6,853 bases of DNA, taken from positions 1 through 6,853 of the forward strand of contig CAZOIM010000201.1 of NCBI GenBank assembly GCA_964579855.1, written 5' to 3'. This DNA comes from JADGQA01 sp964579855. GTDB lineage: Bacteria > Bacteroidota > Ignavibacteria > UBA10030. Under the pieces are notes generated by a model. The model worked only from the letters and a program-made list of their open reading frames with translations. It searched no databases and had not been told where the DNA came from. How positions within the stretch are numbered: position 1 is the stretch's first letter; each line of letters starts with the position of its first letter. The translations under genes were made by a program, and so were the position numbers. Positions 6,530-6,853 of the stretch are shown piece by piece.

Positions 6530-6853
6530 TTCTTATTTGGTTCGAGGAGGAGTCGGAAGACCGATTGAGTTTTGTACACGTCATACCCTGATTTTCGGTA
6601 GAATTGATGCGCGTCGTGCCTTTTGACATTCGATCGCAAATAGACGAGCGGCGCATTCTTACGTTGCGCCCAGTCGCGCGCTGCACTCATGAGTGCGCTG
6701 CCAACGCCTCGACGGCGGCAACGACTATCTACAACAAGCGCTCCAATTTCAGCCTTTCCAGTATTGAGCACGGAGAGGGGAAGAAAGATCTCGATCCAAC
6801 CTACGATCGCACCGTGCAGTTCGGCCGCAATCAATTTGTGATTCCTCCGATAC
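6514..6853 (-). CDS. GNAT-family N-acetyltransferase, 5'-partial
   Basis: The C-terminal part of an acetyl-CoA-dependent acetyltransferase. The visible 112 codons include the core strand of the form ELHGAIVGWIE, then the acetyl-CoA binding motif A with CRRRGVGSALM, which carries the R-x-x-G-x-G pyrophosphate loop, and the late motif HQFYRKSGY that marks the GNAT C-terminal half. A TTG at 6834-6832 could be taken as a start, but the frame stays open through it to the window edge (upstream codons read YRRNHK), and the usual first helix and strand of the fold are missing, so the true start lies beyond 6853. The stop TGA (6516-6514) overlaps the ATG of the fucosidase as ATGA. The basic tail (NKKRKQR) encodes the fucosidase Shine-Dalgarno. 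The substrate cannot be predicted; family members acetylate small amines, amino sugars or protein N termini. Confidence 0.88.
   Translation of the reverse strand, partial: YRRNHKLIAAELHGAIVGWIEIFLPLSVLNTGKAEIGALVVDSRCRRRGVGSALMSAARDWAQRKNAPLVYLRSNVKRHDAHQFYRKSGYDVYKTQSVFRLLLEPNKKRKQR

Noticed and set aside
6832..6834. TTG as start codon of the GNAT gene
   Set aside because: The frame is open upstream to the window edge and the N-terminal part of the GNAT fold is missing, so the gene is truncated by the window.
1..6853. CRISPR array, insertion sequence, rRNA or tRNA genes
   Set aside because: No regularly spaced repeats, transposase, terminal inverted repeats or RNA gene signatures were seen on either strand.

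Overview
The window is a single minus-strand gene cluster, read from its right end to its left end: a GNAT acetyltransferase (cut by the right edge), a secreted GH29 alpha-L-fucosidase, a cytosolic two-domain protein joining an HxGH-type nucleotidylyltransferase to a GHMP-type sugar kinase, a secreted GH20 beta-N-acetylhexosaminidase, and a Blc-type lipocalin. Gaps between genes are short (a 4-nt ATGA overlap, then 46, 86 and 54 nt) and hold no obvious terminator, so the five genes are probably one transcript that begins beyond the right edge.

The organism looks like a member of the Bacteroidota or a close relative in the FCB group, at moderate confidence. The gene content (GH29 and GH20 with accessory PA14-like modules, plus a nucleotidylyltransferase-GHMP fusion) fits that group. 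All three predicted signal peptides are followed by Gln at the mature N terminus, as described for signal peptidase I substrates of Bacteroidetes. Three genes have recognisable Shine-Dalgarno sequences. No 16S rRNA or other phylogenetic marker is present, so the assignment is inference.

Layout. 1-307: no assignable gene; it holds the end of the operon, a small hairpin and a 16-bp perfect palindrome. 308-853: lipocalin. 908-3178: GH20 hexosaminidase with chitobiase-C-like and PA14-like C-terminal modules. 3179-3264: intercistronic gap with a 32-nt stem-loop just upstream of the GH20 ribosome binding site. 3265-4407: nucleotidylyltransferase-GHMP fusion. 4454-6517: GH29 fucosidase with the same two C-terminal modules as the GH20. 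6514-6853: 5'-partial GNAT.

Likely joint role (inference): the two exported hydrolases trim fucose and N-acetylhexosamine from fucosylated glycans in or beyond the periplasm, and the fusion protein acts on a released monosaccharide in the cytosol, phosphorylating it and coupling it to a nucleotide. That would make a salvage route from glycan to nucleotide sugar with a logic like Fkp (fucokinase/GDP-fucose pyrophosphorylase) or HldE, but built from different domain families. No transporter, SusC/D pair, regulator or downstream catabolic gene is visible here. The fusion protein is the most interesting item; its substrate cannot be read from the sequence.
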